Positions 19,444-34,300 of a stretch of DNA of 64,000 bases are shown in pieces. How positions within the stretch are numbered: the first letter of the stretch is position 1; every line of letters starts with the position of its first letter. The stretch is from Branchiostoma belcheri (Eukaryota > Chordata > Leptocardii > Amphioxiformes > Branchiostomatidae). Location of the stretch: NCBI RefSeq assembly GCF_001625305.1, contig NW_017802758.1:296803-360802 (forward strand), given 5' to 3'. The translations under genes were made by a program, and so were the position numbers. Below the pieces are notes generated by a model, which was given only the letters and a program-made list of their open reading frames with translations, did no database searches and had not been told where the DNA came from.

Positions 19444-22400
19444 GTTGGTGTACAGTTTGTGTTAGTAGCCCATTTTTTTCGGAGAGGCCTAGGAATAGTA
19501 GGTTGCTCATCCAGGTATGTACAGTATAGATATGCAAAAGTACATAAAACTGGGGGGGGGGGGTTGTGTCAAGTCTATGACTAGTTGGATAACCCTGGCT
19601 ATTGTGAGCCGAACTAATAAATAGATAGATAAGTAAACTAGAGATCGTAGGGCTCATGCCTTTGACTGTTTGATATTGCTTTATTATTTGGTGGGTGTTT
19701 TTGTTTGTATATGGTACTTTTTTGTATAGATGTTTATTGTTGTTATTGATGGTATGTAAAAGTTAATACCGTGATAAATAGCACTGGGACTGCAGGACTG
19801 AAACATAGATAAGACCGGGACTGCAGGACTGAAGCAAAAATAGGACCGGGACTGCAAGACTGAAGCATAAATAGGACCGGGACTGCAAGACTGAAGCATA
19901 AATAGGTACGGGACTGCAAGACTGAAGCATAAATAGGACAGGGACTGCAAAACTGAAGCATAAATAAGACCGGGACTGCAAGACTGAAGCATAAATAGGA
20001 CCGGGACTGCAAGACTGAAGCATAAATAGGACCGGGACTGCAAGACTGAAGCATAAATAGGCACGGGACTGTAAGACTGAAGCATAAATAGGACCGGGAC
20101 TGCAAGACTGAAGCATAAATAAGACCGGGACTGCAAGACTGAAGCATAAATAGGACCGGGACTGCAGGACTTAAGGGGGACTCAAGGGTTAGGACCGGAA
20201 CTTCAGGACTGAGGTTAAGATTTGACCTGCAGGACTGAAGGTTAGGACCGGGACTTCAGGACTGATGGTTAAGATTGGGCCTGCAGGACTAAAGGTTAAG
20301 ATTGGGCCTGCAGGACATAATTGAAAGAATTGATAAATTCTTCACGAAGTTACATATGAAGTTGACAATTAAGCTCTCAGACCGTTCTCATATGGAAATT
20401 AATGTAGAGCTGACCCTGTTTTACTTGCTGACTATGTAACTTTCCCACTACTTCGACTTGCTTTTGTGTAATTGGAAACCGAATACTTGCCCCATATTTT
20501 TTTTCATCTTATGAATGCCTTGCACAATACCAGGATATGGATGTTATATTATTTGACATAATGTATGACAGCTAAATGAGCAAATGTTGTTATGTGTGTG
20601 ACTGTGCGGTGGGATGACACTGCTGTTAGTTTATATAGAATGTGTGATATATGCAAGTCCAGAAATGGGAAATATCCATTTATACAGGTGTTTACTGTAC
20701 CATTCACAGACATGTGTACATTACCACCACCCCGCATGCTATATTGAACGGTGCCCATGTGATAAACAGTCATATGTGTACCAGATGTGTCACATGGATC
20801 TGCCCTTTGCCCTTGAAAACAACCCATAGTTATTGCCTTCGACTGAAGGCTATGCCTTCGGAGAAGGTTATGAAATCGGTTTTGCACTGTTTGGCAGATT
20901 AGGCACGATAACTCATGAAGGCAAGGTCCGAGGTTCACGATTTTTGGCATGCAGGTTGATTTAGGGGTGGCCATTGTCAAGGCTAAAAATGGGCTTCGTG
21001 GGGGGTTCCTAAGTCACTGTAGTTGACCTTGGTTTTTGGTGTTTTTTCCTTGTCATCAAGATATCTCGAGAATCCTTAAATGGATGTTCATTATTTTTAG
21101 TTGGCAAGTTACCGTTGAAAATGCCGAGGTCAAGTTCAAAGATGGGCCCCGTGGGGGTTTCTATGTCACTGCAGTTGACCTTTGTTTTTTGTGTTTTTTC
21201 TTGTCATCAAGATAACTCGAGAATCTTTAAATGGATGTTCATGTTTTTTAGTTGGCAAGTTACCATTGACAATACCAAGGTCAAGTTCGGATATGGGCTT
21301 CGTGGGGGGTCCCCACGTCATTGAATTAGAAAGTACTGCAGCGAAACTTCTGGTTTTTATATCTCGTGATATGGACGTGCTAGGGTCATGATTTTTGGAT
21401 GGTAGGTAGCTCTAGTGCTCAGACAAAAGTGCCGTAAGTTTGGGCTCCCTAGCAGCTTGTTTGGGAAATGCAGAGGCATTTGTTTGAAAATGTTTGAAGT
21501 AGGATAGCTCAAGAACCGGTTGACGGATTGTTGTTATTTTTGATATCTCGGTAGCTTAAGTGATGCTTGACCTAATTAGATGACGATTATGCAAATCACG
21601 ATCTAATTTTCATATATAATGACAAAAGTCTATAAATCTGATACGTTCCATGATAGAACAATTAAAATGGTGGCATATGTAATCAAGGGGAAGAGATATT
21701 CATTATGTAAATTTTGACCCAATTTGATTGATTAATAGAGAAATTTATATGTCATTCATAGTGCAGTAGACCTTTTTGGTTCCCACCTTCTGCGGATTAC
21801 ATTGATTTATGCCCACAAGGATAGCTGGAAAAAAATTTCCTGTTTGTTAGAACAACAGAACCCTTGTGAAATTGGCGAAAGTGGCGCTGAATCTGCCTTT
21901 TTGGATATAACTGTTGATAAGGACTCCTTCAGTCCTTGGTATCATGTGGATGATGCCCTATAACAAACTCATCAGTGTCATGCCTGTAATCCTTGAACAA
22001 ACAAAGGCCCCTTGTTCCCCAGGACACCAGCTACTGTAAATAAACCCTGTGTTCTTAAGCACTCACTCACTCAGCTCCACATGCAAGTGGTGTTGTTCCT
22101 CTCCTGCCCTTGTGTAAACACAGATGTGGAAGTGGGTCACATCCTTGAGCTCTACATTATCTGGGGCAGGCAAGCAGTTTTGATAGCTCATGATGTAAAC
22201 AGACTGGGGTCACAAATTTTTGGTGTCAATAAGGCCTAATTTGCATAAATAATGAGAAAAATGCTATAAATATTATAATGCAATAGTGGTGACTGACAGG
22301 AATTTCATACTGGCTGCATTTGGAAGTTTGACTTTGACTTTATTAGGATCCACAATTAGCATACAAGTTAAGTGAAGGTGATAATTATTAATCATAATTT

Positions 22401-25400
22401 ATTCAAATCAGAACCTTATTTGCATGATTTATGAGGAAATGCTAGAATAGCCCTCTTTGTTTAAGATACGACTGTCATTGGATTGAAAATATGATCAAAA
22501 GATATAATTGCAAGTGAGTATCTAATTTCCATAATCAATGTGAAACATTCATAATTTGTCAGTCAGAAAGGATAACATCATTTGTCGAAGGCATGAGGTC
22601 GTGGAACTCTAGTTTGATATAATATATGTTGTTTACCCGTGTGCTCGGACATTTTCGTCTGTTCCTTCAAGACTTAGTGTTCTGTTGAAAGAGTCTAAAA
22701 GGCTGGTGGTCTGTGGAACAAAGAGGTAATGTTTTAGTGACCAAGAACCAGCGAAAGGTCATGTCGGGTACAGAAGAAATGGACTGTTCATAAGACTTCA
22801 TAACTGAAATCAGAGTCACGTAGCATTTTGTAGGACGTTTATATTCATTGATGCCAATGCAGTATGCGAATTTGAAAGTCGCTGAGGGATATTTTCGACT
22901 ATGATATACTAATACAAACAACAACAATTACAACAATACAATTCTGTTTATTACCTCCATGAAAAATGGATGTATTGTTTTTGGCGGCGTCTGTCTGTGT
23001 GTCTGTCTGTGTGTCTGTGTGTGTTTCCGCAACTTTGTAGCCAGCATAACTTCATAACGCCTTTATGGATTGTGATGATATTTGGTATGCTGATAAGTCT
23101 TAGGAAGACAAAGGTCAATGTCAAATATGGGCCTCCTGGTGGATGACCTTGGTACTGCAGCAGAACTTCCGGTTTTTGTATATTTGGTCCTGAACATGCT
23201 ATGGTCTTGAATTTTTGGTGACAGATAGCTTTTCCTGTAGGGAATAAGTGGTGTGGGTTTGGTCCCCCTAGCAACTTGTTCAGGAGCTGCAGGGGACTTT
23301 CGGGCGAAGTCTTTGAAAGCCAATAAGTCCAGATAGGAACAGCGTATTTTCATCATTTTTGGTGTGTAGGTATCTGACAGAGAGATGTCCATAAGTAACT
23401 GCAAATTATGCAAATGAGGACTTTATTTGCATAATTAATGAGGAAATTCTATGATTACAGTGTTTTACATTATAGAACTTTTATACATGTAATGTATGTA
23501 ACCTATAGCAGATGGAACATCAACAGATACTAATTATGCAAATGATGACCTAATTTGCATAATTAATGCAAAAAATCTTTGATTTCTCAATGGTGAATGA
23601 TGGGAATGTCATACTTGGGACATCTTTACGTTAATCAAAAGTTAACATCACGATGCATATATTATGTTAATGCAGAGGTCATTTGCGAAATTAAAGAAGA
23701 AATTTATATTTACATATCAAGCCCATATTTAATGGAGGTATGAGATCTCGGAACTCTTGTTATAAGTGAACTGTGATATGTTTGGTCTCCCAAAGGTACA
23801 AGGAAATGCGAAATTTTAGGTAATCTGTTTTCCGTCATTTGTAGGTTATTGACGCTCATGACAGTTAAAATTTTGCCCAAGCTATTACATTTGTCGGAAA
23901 AAATTGGCGTATAACCTAAAAACAGCTTGTAGCTTGCAAAGATCTGCAGGAAATAAATTGATACAAATTATCACCACATGACTTTTTACAGGGTCTATCT
24001 ATCAAACAGTCTCAGTCTGTAGTAAACATAGGACCACTTTAGCTTCGATTGTTAAAGGAACCCTTGAGGATTACTGTTATTTCAACAACTCCCGATCCTT
24101 GCTGTGCTTGCGTAACCTACTTAACACTGACTATGCTGTTAGTTTGAACTACATAAAAGGACAAAAATTCACCTATGCTTAAAGATGTGCAGACAAATTG
24201 TTCTAATATATTAACTCACAACCTACTACGGACTCCAAACTTCGAACCCTTAATCTAAACCCCTTAACCTATTCGCAAAAGAAAAAAATTAACTACTACT
24301 TCAACTACTCAAAAGCTAACAAAAAATCACCTAAAGCCCACTACAGTAACGTACGGACCTCCCACGACGCCCATTTCAGAACTTAATCTTCCTATCGTCA
24401 ACGGTAACTTGCTCACAAAAATTGTGAACATTCATTTGCGCCTCACGAATTATCCTGCTAACAACAATAACAACCAACACAAAAGGTCAAAGGCAATGAC
24501 GTGGGAACCCCCCACGAGGCCAATTTCCGAACTTGATCTTTGTATTTTCAATGGTAACTTGCCAACTAAAAATCATAGACAACCATTTAAGGATTCCCGA
24601 GTTATCTGGAGTACAACAAAAAACGCAAAGACAAAAGGTCAGCTCCAGTCACGAAAGAACCCCCCACGAAGTCCATTTTTGGCCTTAACAATGCCCATCA
24701 CTAAGACATCCTGCCTGCCGAAAATCGTGAACCTCGGACCATGCCTTCAAAATTTATCGTGCATAATCTGCCAAACAGTGCCAAAACGACTTCATAGCCT
24801 TCTTGTCGAAGGCTATACACTTTTTGCGCCAGAACCGTGCTATATTCAAACAGTCTCATGCACCGTTTGTGCCGGGTGTAGGCAGGTGTTGCTCTGGATA
24901 CGAGTAGACGAGGCAGAAGTGATCTGTTTTAACACTCAAGTAATTTGGCCTGGCGGATAAAGATTTATGAGTGTTATACATGTCTGCATTTCGGGGTGGG
25001 GATCTCTTCATTATCAAACTCTACTCTCCTTTCCAGCTACTGGCAATAAAACTTTAAGGATATAAAAGCTGGTTATAAACAGTTTTCTACCTTCTTTAGG
25101 CGAACGGGTGTACCTGGCTACACATGACACCTGGGCCTTTTTTAAGGTTTCTGCGAACGGACCCATGACGGATCTGAACGTAATAGCGACATGCAAGGCG
25201 GCAGGGATGAAGTATCCGTGCTACTACTCCGGTCATGGCGGGTGCAATCACGCCTTTGGCTGGGCCTATGGCTGCATCACGTATGACGATGCCGACATCA
25301 GCTGTATTACCCACAAGGTCCTCTCAAGGCAACTGTGTAGAACCACGTACTATGCGTACTGCCGGCCCCTTGATGACACCTTTGTGTACACCCGTGGCTG

Positions 25401-28400
25401 GGGTGATGGCAGTGCATGGGGAGTGGATTACGACACTCACAACTACCCCTTGCACGGAAAGAACTACAACAACAAATACGCCCTGTGTGCAGGTGAGTCT
25501 GCAGACTTGATATCTTTACACAAGACATTTATACATTTTTACATTTTCCTCTTACTTTCTTGGTAAGTATAACATGTAGTGGAAAAATACATATATTGAG
25601 AGAACCATTGGTCATTGGGTTTCCATGCTCCTGTATCTTGATTCAAAGGTGAGATCATTTGCCAATGACTGTCTGTTGTATGTAGAACTGTCTACACAGA
25701 ATGACTCACACCTTTTACACACTGGAAGAATGGCAAAGCAAATGACTCATGCAGTTTAACTCAGAAAAATGCTACATTATGTATATCAAGCAAGCGAGCC
25801 CCACATATAACTAGCTATCTGTTCTGTGGTCAAGTTTTGGCAACAACAAAAACCAATCCGTATCTCGGTGTTACATCGACAGGTAGCCTTAAGTGGGGCA
25901 CGCATGTTAACAACATCACTGCGAAGGCCAAACAAACATTGGGAGTGATTAGGCGCAATCTGTGGTCATGTCCAACAAGGGTAAAATCACTTGCATACAC
26001 GTCGCTTGTAAGACCGAACCTAGAATATGCCGCGACAGTATGGGATCCATATACAAAGAAAGACAAAGATAAACTGGAAAGGGTACAGAATCAAGCTGCA
26101 CGATTTCGCACGAAAAATTATCAAAGGGGTGTAACGGAAATGAAAAGAAACCTACAGTGGGGGTCGATGGAAGACAGACGTATAATGTCCAGACTGTGCA
26201 TGATGTACAAAATGACTAATAAACTGGTGGATGTACCAGCCACTAAGTATCTGATAACAGTCCAGAAAAGAACAAGAAACAGTCGTGCCTCACCGTGCAT
26301 GCCTTCAAATATCAGAGTTATGAACCAAGAATTGAGGTATTCAAAAACTCGTATTTCCCCAGAACTATCGTAGACTGGAACTCGTTGCCACCAAGCACAG
26401 TTGGGGCATCATCACTAGAAAGCTTTAAACAACTACTGCAATCAAATGCAGATATTGAGCGTAACAAGTCGTTCGGTGTGATATAGCTAGCTGCCGCCGC
26501 TCCGCGTGCATGCGAAGCTGGTGTGCTACGCCGAAGGGCGATTATACCGATACAGATACAGATACGGAATGCCCTCCCAATAGAAATCAGACGCCTCAGG
26601 CTAACTCCAAATTTATCAGACAGACATTTTAATCAAGCCGTTCCTACATCTACTGTCCACCCATTTCGACGTTTATAATATCTGTACCTGGTCTAACTGT
26701 TAACGAACTTAGTCAATCATGATTTCTTATTCTCTATGTTATTCTTATTTTTTGTATATTCATGTGTTATTATTTGTTATGGAGGGGTCGGTCTTGTTAA
26801 AGGATTCTATCCTGTTGCATGACTCCTATCAGGTTTTCTCTGTAAATCTCAATAAATAAATAAAAAAATCTAATACTGAATATATAACGTAGGTTCTAAA
26901 GCTAACTTAATGATGTGAGGTCGCGGGTTCAAAACCCACCTTGTCACAGATCTTGTGCCCTTGGGAAAGGCACTTTACACGACTTTCCTCACTTCACTCG
27001 GGTAAAAATGAGTACCCAGCTTCGGTTAGGGAGGTCCCTCGGATAGGACGTTAAATGGAGGTCCCGTGGTTGGGAAAGCCACACCCCACGCCACCCACCG
27101 TACTTATCAAAAAGAGTAGGGGACCTTTCCGGTGTGAGTGATTCAATTCTTACAGTCACATGGCCGCACCTTGGGGCGCCACCTGAGTTAGCGCCGAATG
27201 GCAGCCGCTCCAGACCCTTGCGATCAAGCCCCAATAATTCTAAGCTCCTCACAATTCAGCCCTTGGCTGCAAAGAGAGAGAGAGTAGCTCGCTCACCTAA
27301 TAATAACCCAATAATAAAATGATGATTATCCGCGTCAAAAGGTTTAACCTGAATGTAGCCTCATGACATGTGTAATTGTTATATTGCATCTTAATAAACA
27401 TGTTATGACAATGTTTTACTGTAACTTGCAACAGACTTCATCTTGCATTGTCACATCTGCAACATGCCAGTTGAAAAAAAAAATCTGAATAAGCTAAACT
27501 TCCATTTCCAGTCTCTACTACATGTGATGACTCGCCGTGTGCACACGGAAACTGTACTGCTGGTAACGAAGGCTACACCTGTACCTGTGAGAGCGGCTGG
27601 GAAGGACACAACTGTGACCGAGGTTAGTATTTAATTGTTTCATTGTAACGAAGAAGAAGATATTACAGTATAGACAAGATATGTTCATTACAAATTGACA
27701 TGGCCTGAGATGCCAGCAGCTCGAGTATTACAAGGGTTAAAATGGTTCAACTGAAGGCGTTGATACTTACATGTTACTTTGATGTTAGAGTCAACTACTT
27801 TCTACTTAGTTTTACACTTTTATGGACAATAAAAAACTCGTGTTAACCAAATGAATTACAAAGGCTGTTCACATTCTTTTTAACAAGTCCAAGTGGCTTT
27901 TGCTGGAGAATGTTACCAATTCTCCTCCATCGCCGCTACCCACCCTGACGCGGCCCGAGCCTGCCAGGTCCAGGGCGGACACCTGGTGGATGTGAAGGAC
28001 GGGCGGCAGCAAACTTTCCTCGCGGACACGATCGCGGCTTCCACCGGAGCCTCCAGCTGGCTCGCGCTCAAAGCAGCACCGGCGGTGTTTCTCAACAGCA
28101 ATGGGGCTCCTTTCTCAGGTACATGTATGGAAGACAAATGTTTCAATTTGACTTTCATCCGTCGACCAAGTTGAATCTTGATCATGATTTATTTTTATTA
28201 TCACCAGGTCCCCTGCAGTGGTCTCCAATCGAGCCGGCGTCTCCCTGTGACCTGTGTGTACTCCTGGGCAGAAGATGGGGCGGCGCCAACACAGCACCGT
28301 GCTCGGAACAACACAACTACATCTGCCAGGACGGTAATTAAAGCAACATACGTATTTTGCAATTTGCATTTCATCCTTGATACAAGACGTGCGTTTTAAC

Positions 28401-31320
28401 GACTCAGATCCTGTATCTCCGGATGCATGCGTGGATCAAACCTTTAATTCGCTTATTACAAAGTAACCTCGGAAAGCTGTTCTCTCATTCCAGTCCTGAC
28501 GCCGTGCGAACAGAACGTGTGTCAGAACGGCGGAAACTGCACCTCCTGCTTCGGAGACTCCGTCGCCTTCTGCGAGTGTCCGGACGGGATTGAAGGGAAG
28601 ACTTGTGAGATAAGTGAGTACTTTAAGTAAGATGTTGCGTGTCCCAACAACTACACTGTCAATGGCCATGGATTCTCTCGTCTTTGAAAAATATAACATT
28701 TGTCCAAAACATGTAAATACAACTGAACCTGACAATAGTGATCACGATAGGACTTGACGAAAATGGTCAGAGGAGACTGATAACCAGTTTGGACAGGAAT
28801 TTTAACCCTGTCTAGACTGTGTTTTTTTTTAAGATCGTTGGGNCCCATTTCCAGTCTCTACTACATGTGATGACTCGCCATGTGCACACGGAAACTGTAC
28901 TGCTGGTGACGAAGGCTACACCTGTACCTGTGAGAGCGGCTGGGAAGGACACAACTGTGACCGTGGTTAGTATTGAATTGTTTCATTGTAACAAAGAAGA
29001 AGATATTACAGTATAGACAAGATATGTTCATTACAAATTGGCATGGCCTGAGATGCCAGCAGCTAGAGTAATACAAAGGTTAAAATGCTGCGACTGCAGG
29101 CGTTGATACTTACATGTTACTTTAATGTTAGAGTCAACTACTTTCAACTTAGTTTTACACTTTTATGGACAATAAAAAACTACATGTTAACCAAATGAAT
29201 TACAAAGGCTGTTCACATTCTTTTTAACAAGTCCAAGTGGCTTTTGCTGGAGAATGTTACCAATTCTCCTCCATCGCCGCTACCCACCCTGACGCGGCCC
29301 GAGCCTGCCAGGTCCAGGGCGGACACCTGGCGGATGTGAAGGACGGGCGGCAGCAAACTTTCCTCGCGGACACGATCGCGGCTTCCACCGCAGCCTCCAG
29401 CTGGCTCGCGCTCAAAGCAGCACCGGCGGTGTTTCTCAACAGCAATGGGGCTCCTTTCTCAGGTACATGTATGGAAGACAAATGTTTCAATTTGACTTTC
29501 ATGCATCGACCAAGTTGAATCTTGATCATGATTTATTTTCCGAATCACCAGGTCCCCTGCAGTGGTCTCCAATCGAGCCGGCGTCTCCCTGTGACCTGTG
29601 TGTACTCCTGGGCAGAAGATGGGGCGGCGCCAACACAGCACCGTGCTCGGAACAACACAACTACATCTGCCAGGACGGTAATTAAAGCAACATACGTATT
29701 TTGCAATTTGCATTTCATCCTTGATACAAGACGTGCGTTTTAACGTCTCAGATCCATGCATGTATCTCCGGATGCATGCGTGGATCAAACCTTTAATTCG
29801 CTTATTACAAACTGACCTCGGAAAGCTGTTCTCTCATTCCAGTCCTGACGCCGTGCGGACAGAACGTGTGTCAGAACGGCGGAAACTGCACCTCCTGCTT
29901 CGGAGACTCCGTCACCTTCTGCGAGTGTCCGGACGGGACTGAAGGGAAGACTTGTGAAATAAGTGAGTACTTTAAGTAAGATGTTGCGTGTCCCAAGAAC
30001 TACACTGTCAATGGCCATGGATTCTCTCGTCTTTGAAAAATATAACAATTGTTCAAAACATGTAAATACAACTAAACCTGACAATAGTGATCACGATAGG
30101 AATTGACGAAAATGGTCAAAGGAGACTGATAACCAGTTTGGACAGGAATTTTAACCCTGTCTAGACTCTGTTTTTTTTAAGATCGTTGGGACTGTTGGGG
30201 GGGGGGGGGTGGTAAACAACTCAAGTTTAACAAAAAGTGTTTATGATAGAATATTTAGGTCTAATTAATCGTATGTTGCCCAAAGCAACACTAGTGACGT
30301 CATACACTTACGTCATGCATATTTAAACCATCCATCATCTTGGATCTACATTTTTTTCAAGATATAGCCTTAAACTACAATGGAAATAGACTTAAACCCC
30401 GGGGGAATCTATATAATATAAGAGGCCCGCTCATTGGTCGAGCGTTTCCAATGTGGGAAGTTTGAAATCACTAAAGGCAACCCTCGGAAGTGCTCCGGGA
30501 ACATCGCTAATATCTCACGACCGACCGAGCCCTTCAGGCCAGTTTTTATCAGAGAGGCGTCTGAAGTGTTAGTCATCACATAAACACCGATATTTCTCAG
30601 TGCCATGAAGAAAGAATGGAAAAAAACAACGATATTTTGTACGTATGTTCTATTTACCGGTTAGACATGTTAGCCGGCCGGTCGCGTAATTAGCTACAGG
30701 CGTTGTCAGCCAGCGCTCCCCGGCGGTCATGCCTGGCCGGCTACCCTGCTGTGTTTGGAGCTAGAGAAAACAGATCTGGCGATTTGACCTGGATCGGGCT
30801 TCTAATGGGCCTGAATGGGCTCTGTGGCTCTTGCTGTCTGACAGAAAATCATTCTCTGGGCAGAGAGGCAGCGACAAAAGTCACTGGAAACTAGTAACGC
30901 CGCGCGCCACTGGTCAGCCGCCATTGTATGTCAGCAGCACAAGCACATTTCGTACCCAGGACTTCTGGATAGATCGGTATTATTTGTAAAACAAAAATAG
31001 CCATTGTCTTGCTGTATCTGTATATACAATAGTTCTATATGATACTTTTTGGGTGGAGTTGACAATATATGAGCTTGCAAACATGCTTCGAGTAAGATTG
31101 ATGAATAAAAATGATGAATAAAAATACAAGTGAACAACACATCCACTTTTATGCTGCTCTTGTACGTCACATAGTCAACATATAGTACACTTGTAAACAA
31201 CTTGGATACAATTCATATCAAGACGACACGGACATACCTTCTTGTTCTTGAGCAGGTTGTTCTTTGCCAAGAAGCTCGACTTCAGTTCAGTTTACACACT
31301 TGTCCGTTCCGCGCCGTCGT

Positions 31321-31355
<35 letters not shown>

Positions 31356-34300
31356 CTGTATGTCCAAAATCCATAAATCATAGTCCTGTTCCGTTCCGTT
31401 CCGTCAATCGATCCGATAATGTCAGGTGAGTCTGGGTTTTTTTCAGTTCCAACGATGGCCCATGTAGAGCATGTTGGAGGGATTGGGATAGCAATCCCGT
31501 ACGAGGGTCGTCACGCACTCGGGCATGACTTCCCTCTTCACGATCTGGACGCCATCCGCCTCCATCCGCTCCCGTTTCCGCGCCAAATACCGAGCGTCTT
31601 TCCAGCCACCCTTCGTCTTGATCCTGGTCCAGAATCGCCTGTACTTCGTTTGTCTGGTGTTGGAGTTTTTGTAATGTGGACGATGCCTGGACAGCAGGGC
31701 ACGTCTCTGGCCAATTCTCTCTGCATGGTACAACGTCACACAGGGTCGGATGAAACAGTGGCTGCACTCCCGATCCCCGGTTTGTTGTTGTTGGCGGTCA
31801 GTGTTGGGGGCGGGAGGGCCTGGTGCAGGGTCAGATGGGATGTTTGGCGGCTGAAGCTGTGGGTCTGAACGGGCACTCTCGTCCTCCTCTGGGCCGCTGT
31901 CATCGGACGACTCGGGGTGTTCCTCGGGACGTCGGGTGTTAGCTGTCCCTGAGGTGGTGGCTTCGTCTTCCCCCTCCTCCCCCTCCTCCTCCGAGCTCGT
32001 GTAGGCATCAGAGGTGTCCGACCCCTCTCCATGCAACTCTCCCCTGAAGTTCGGGGGCAACTTCACAACTGGCCAGCCCCATCCTTCGTGGGCGAAAAGC
32101 CCTCGCATCCACTCGATTTGCTCCAGATTCAATCGGAAGCAAATATCTTGTACATCGGCCGTCGTCTCCAGAGAATGAAACACACAGTCCGCACTGACAA
32201 GAAAGCCCGCACTAGCAAAATACCAACAATATTGGCGGGAAAGTTTCAAGATGGCAAGAAAATGTAGAAGAATAAGGAAAGAGAAAAGTGTGGAAATTGT
32301 TGATAATCTTAGACTCGTGAAACATCGTTTCGGCACTTTATAGAAATAACAAGGTAAATATATTCCTATGAAATAACTGTGGATTCGTCTTATTCTTAGA
32401 AACACACTTCCCCTTATTTTAGACTTGCGTTTGCTGCGGTCTTCCTGCATTGTTTTTGCTTTGCCATGACCCATGACAAGTCCTGGAACTTATTATCGCT
32501 CAGAAGGCGCGACAGGAAAAAACGCGCGAAATGTGTCATCCCATCAAAACGTAAAAGAATATGTGTCGTAATCAACATACTTGGAAATCTAAAGATGAAA
32601 GAGATGCATATTCAAAGGGTAGTAATTAATGTTTTGAATACTAGAGGCAAGTAGATACTTCATAAAGTCGTAGTAACTTTTAGTAAGGTTCGTGTGTTTT
32701 GTTGTGGTGATAGGAATGTCCCTTGTTTGTTAGACAAGATTTGTCATCTATAATCATTTTTAAAATGTGAATACAACAGTGTTGTTTTCTAACGTTACAT
32801 TTACTATGTCACGAGTAGAAATATTTTTGTGGATCTGAAAATTAAAAAAAAGAAGAAGAGACACCCAGTGACAGCGTGACCTCTGTGATTTATTGCCTCT
32901 CTCCCGCCATTTCGGCTTGCTACCCCTCGCGTTTTTCAATCTTGTACACTTTTCGTCTTGTATACCTTTTTCGAACGATGCTGCGTGCAGCCGACGTCCT
33001 TGCTCAGAGAGCCAGGGCTGAGAAGAGAAAATCTCAGCCCTCTGAGCAGAAGGATGCCATCCGCGCACGGAATAAGAAGAGGAAAGAGAGACAGGACCAG
33101 GGGCTCGTCTCGAAGCCGTACAACTTGACCATACACGGCTCCGAGGAGGAACAGCAGGATCTGAAGATGCAGCTAAAGACCATATGCAACAAGATAGGAG
33201 AATCCCTCGGGAAGAAGCCAACGTACAGAGAGGTGATTTCACGTGCGCTGTCCTCCTGGCTGAAGGCCCATGACGACGAGAATGACCACCGCCTCGACCT
33301 TGACTGGGGCGGTCCGGGCCTCCCATTCAGGAGTAGAAATGGCTTCTCCGCAGCCAGCCCCGCCACGAAGGATGAGCCAATGTTCCTGACAACCGAGACG
33401 GCCATCAACCACCTCTCCGTGCAGCTGCATGAACATGCAAGGTCGTGTCCAGAGGCGATGTCTGTGAAGAAGGATGGAGTAAAGATGCACGGCCACGCCG
33501 GTAAAGTTTCCCTTCGTTGCAGCGCGAAGCACGATGTGTCCTGGGACTCCTCACCGCACTACTACTTGAAGTTTATTGTAAACTACAGGTAAGATATTCC
33601 TATTGTACTTTTTTTTAAAAATGACTTTTCAACTAAAAGCAATATAAGACTCACCTGCATTACACCCTCCTCAGCAGAACAGGATTTATGTCGTCTGGGG
33701 ATGTGGGGCGGGAGGGGTGGCTTACTTAGAGGTGTGTAGGTAGAACGTAAAAGAAGCAGGATACAATCATAACTGATATGTAGATGTAGATGTAGATGTA
33801 GATTCCTTCAGGCCAGGTAGGAATATCTTCCAGTTTGGGCCGCTCTTGGCTTCAGCCGACAGTCATCTCAGGTCGCATGGGATGATCCAGGGCTCTGTAG
33901 TTGTATACTACATGGTGTAGTCTCATATGTTTATCAAATCTGGTTTTGAAACAGTTCACGCTGGGAGCTGTAATCACTTCTTCCGGTAGACTATTCCACC
34001 AGCATACTGTTCTTATGGTGAAAAAATAAAGTCTTGTGTTTGTTTTTGCTGGCATCCTGCTTAGTTTCAGCTGGTGCCCTCTTGTTCTTTTATCCGATAC
34101 AGTAGGTATGGGACATTTAGTATCATACAGGCCATGGGTGTATTTGTAGACATTAATCATATCGCCCCTCAGTCTTCTGTACACCAAAGTAGGAAGCTTT
34201 AGTGATCTGAGCCTGACTTCGTATGGAAGTTCATGTAAGCCCGGCACTCTTTTGGTCGCACGCGATATACAACCAGAAAAAGTACATCATAAGCCTATAA

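Larger units (their letters stand above)
20835..24815. repeat. Large inverted-repeat block in gene A intron 1
   Basis: 20,835-21,325 and 24,350-24,815 are related in inverted orientation (left GGCAGATTAGGCACGATAA and GATTTTTGGCATGCAGG; right GTGCATAATCTGCC and CTGCCGAAAATCGTGAAC). Between them lie direct repeats of a ~155-bp unit (21,022 and 21,175) and two copies of the CCTTCGCC-type repeat. The whole may be one large foldback or several nested elements. No convincing gene. Confidence 0.6.

Noticed and set aside
19684..20147. Three overlapping minus-strand ORFs of 117-150 codons
   Set aside because: All are translations of the 31-bp minisatellite in different frames; 31 is not a multiple of 3, so a repeat without stops is open in every frame.
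20549..20980. Minus-strand ORF of 143 codons
   Set aside because: Overlaps repeat sequence mirrored at 24.7 kb; no domain recognised.
24409..24960. ORF of 183 codons
   Set aside because: Lies over an inverted repeat arm that recurs at 20,835-21,325 with stops; low-complexity composition and no domain.
26885..27315. A functional tRNA gene
   Set aside because: Only a B-box-like motif and a degenerate head; the rest is a SINE body.
31419..31868. Plus-strand ORF of 149 codons opposite the Cys-rich protein
   Set aside because: Shadow of the minus-strand frame, which has the coherent Cys and motif pattern.
32760..33326. Minus-strand ORF of 188 codons over the transposase exon 1
   Set aside because: Antisense shadow of the longer plus-strand ORF, which is spliced into the remaining exons.
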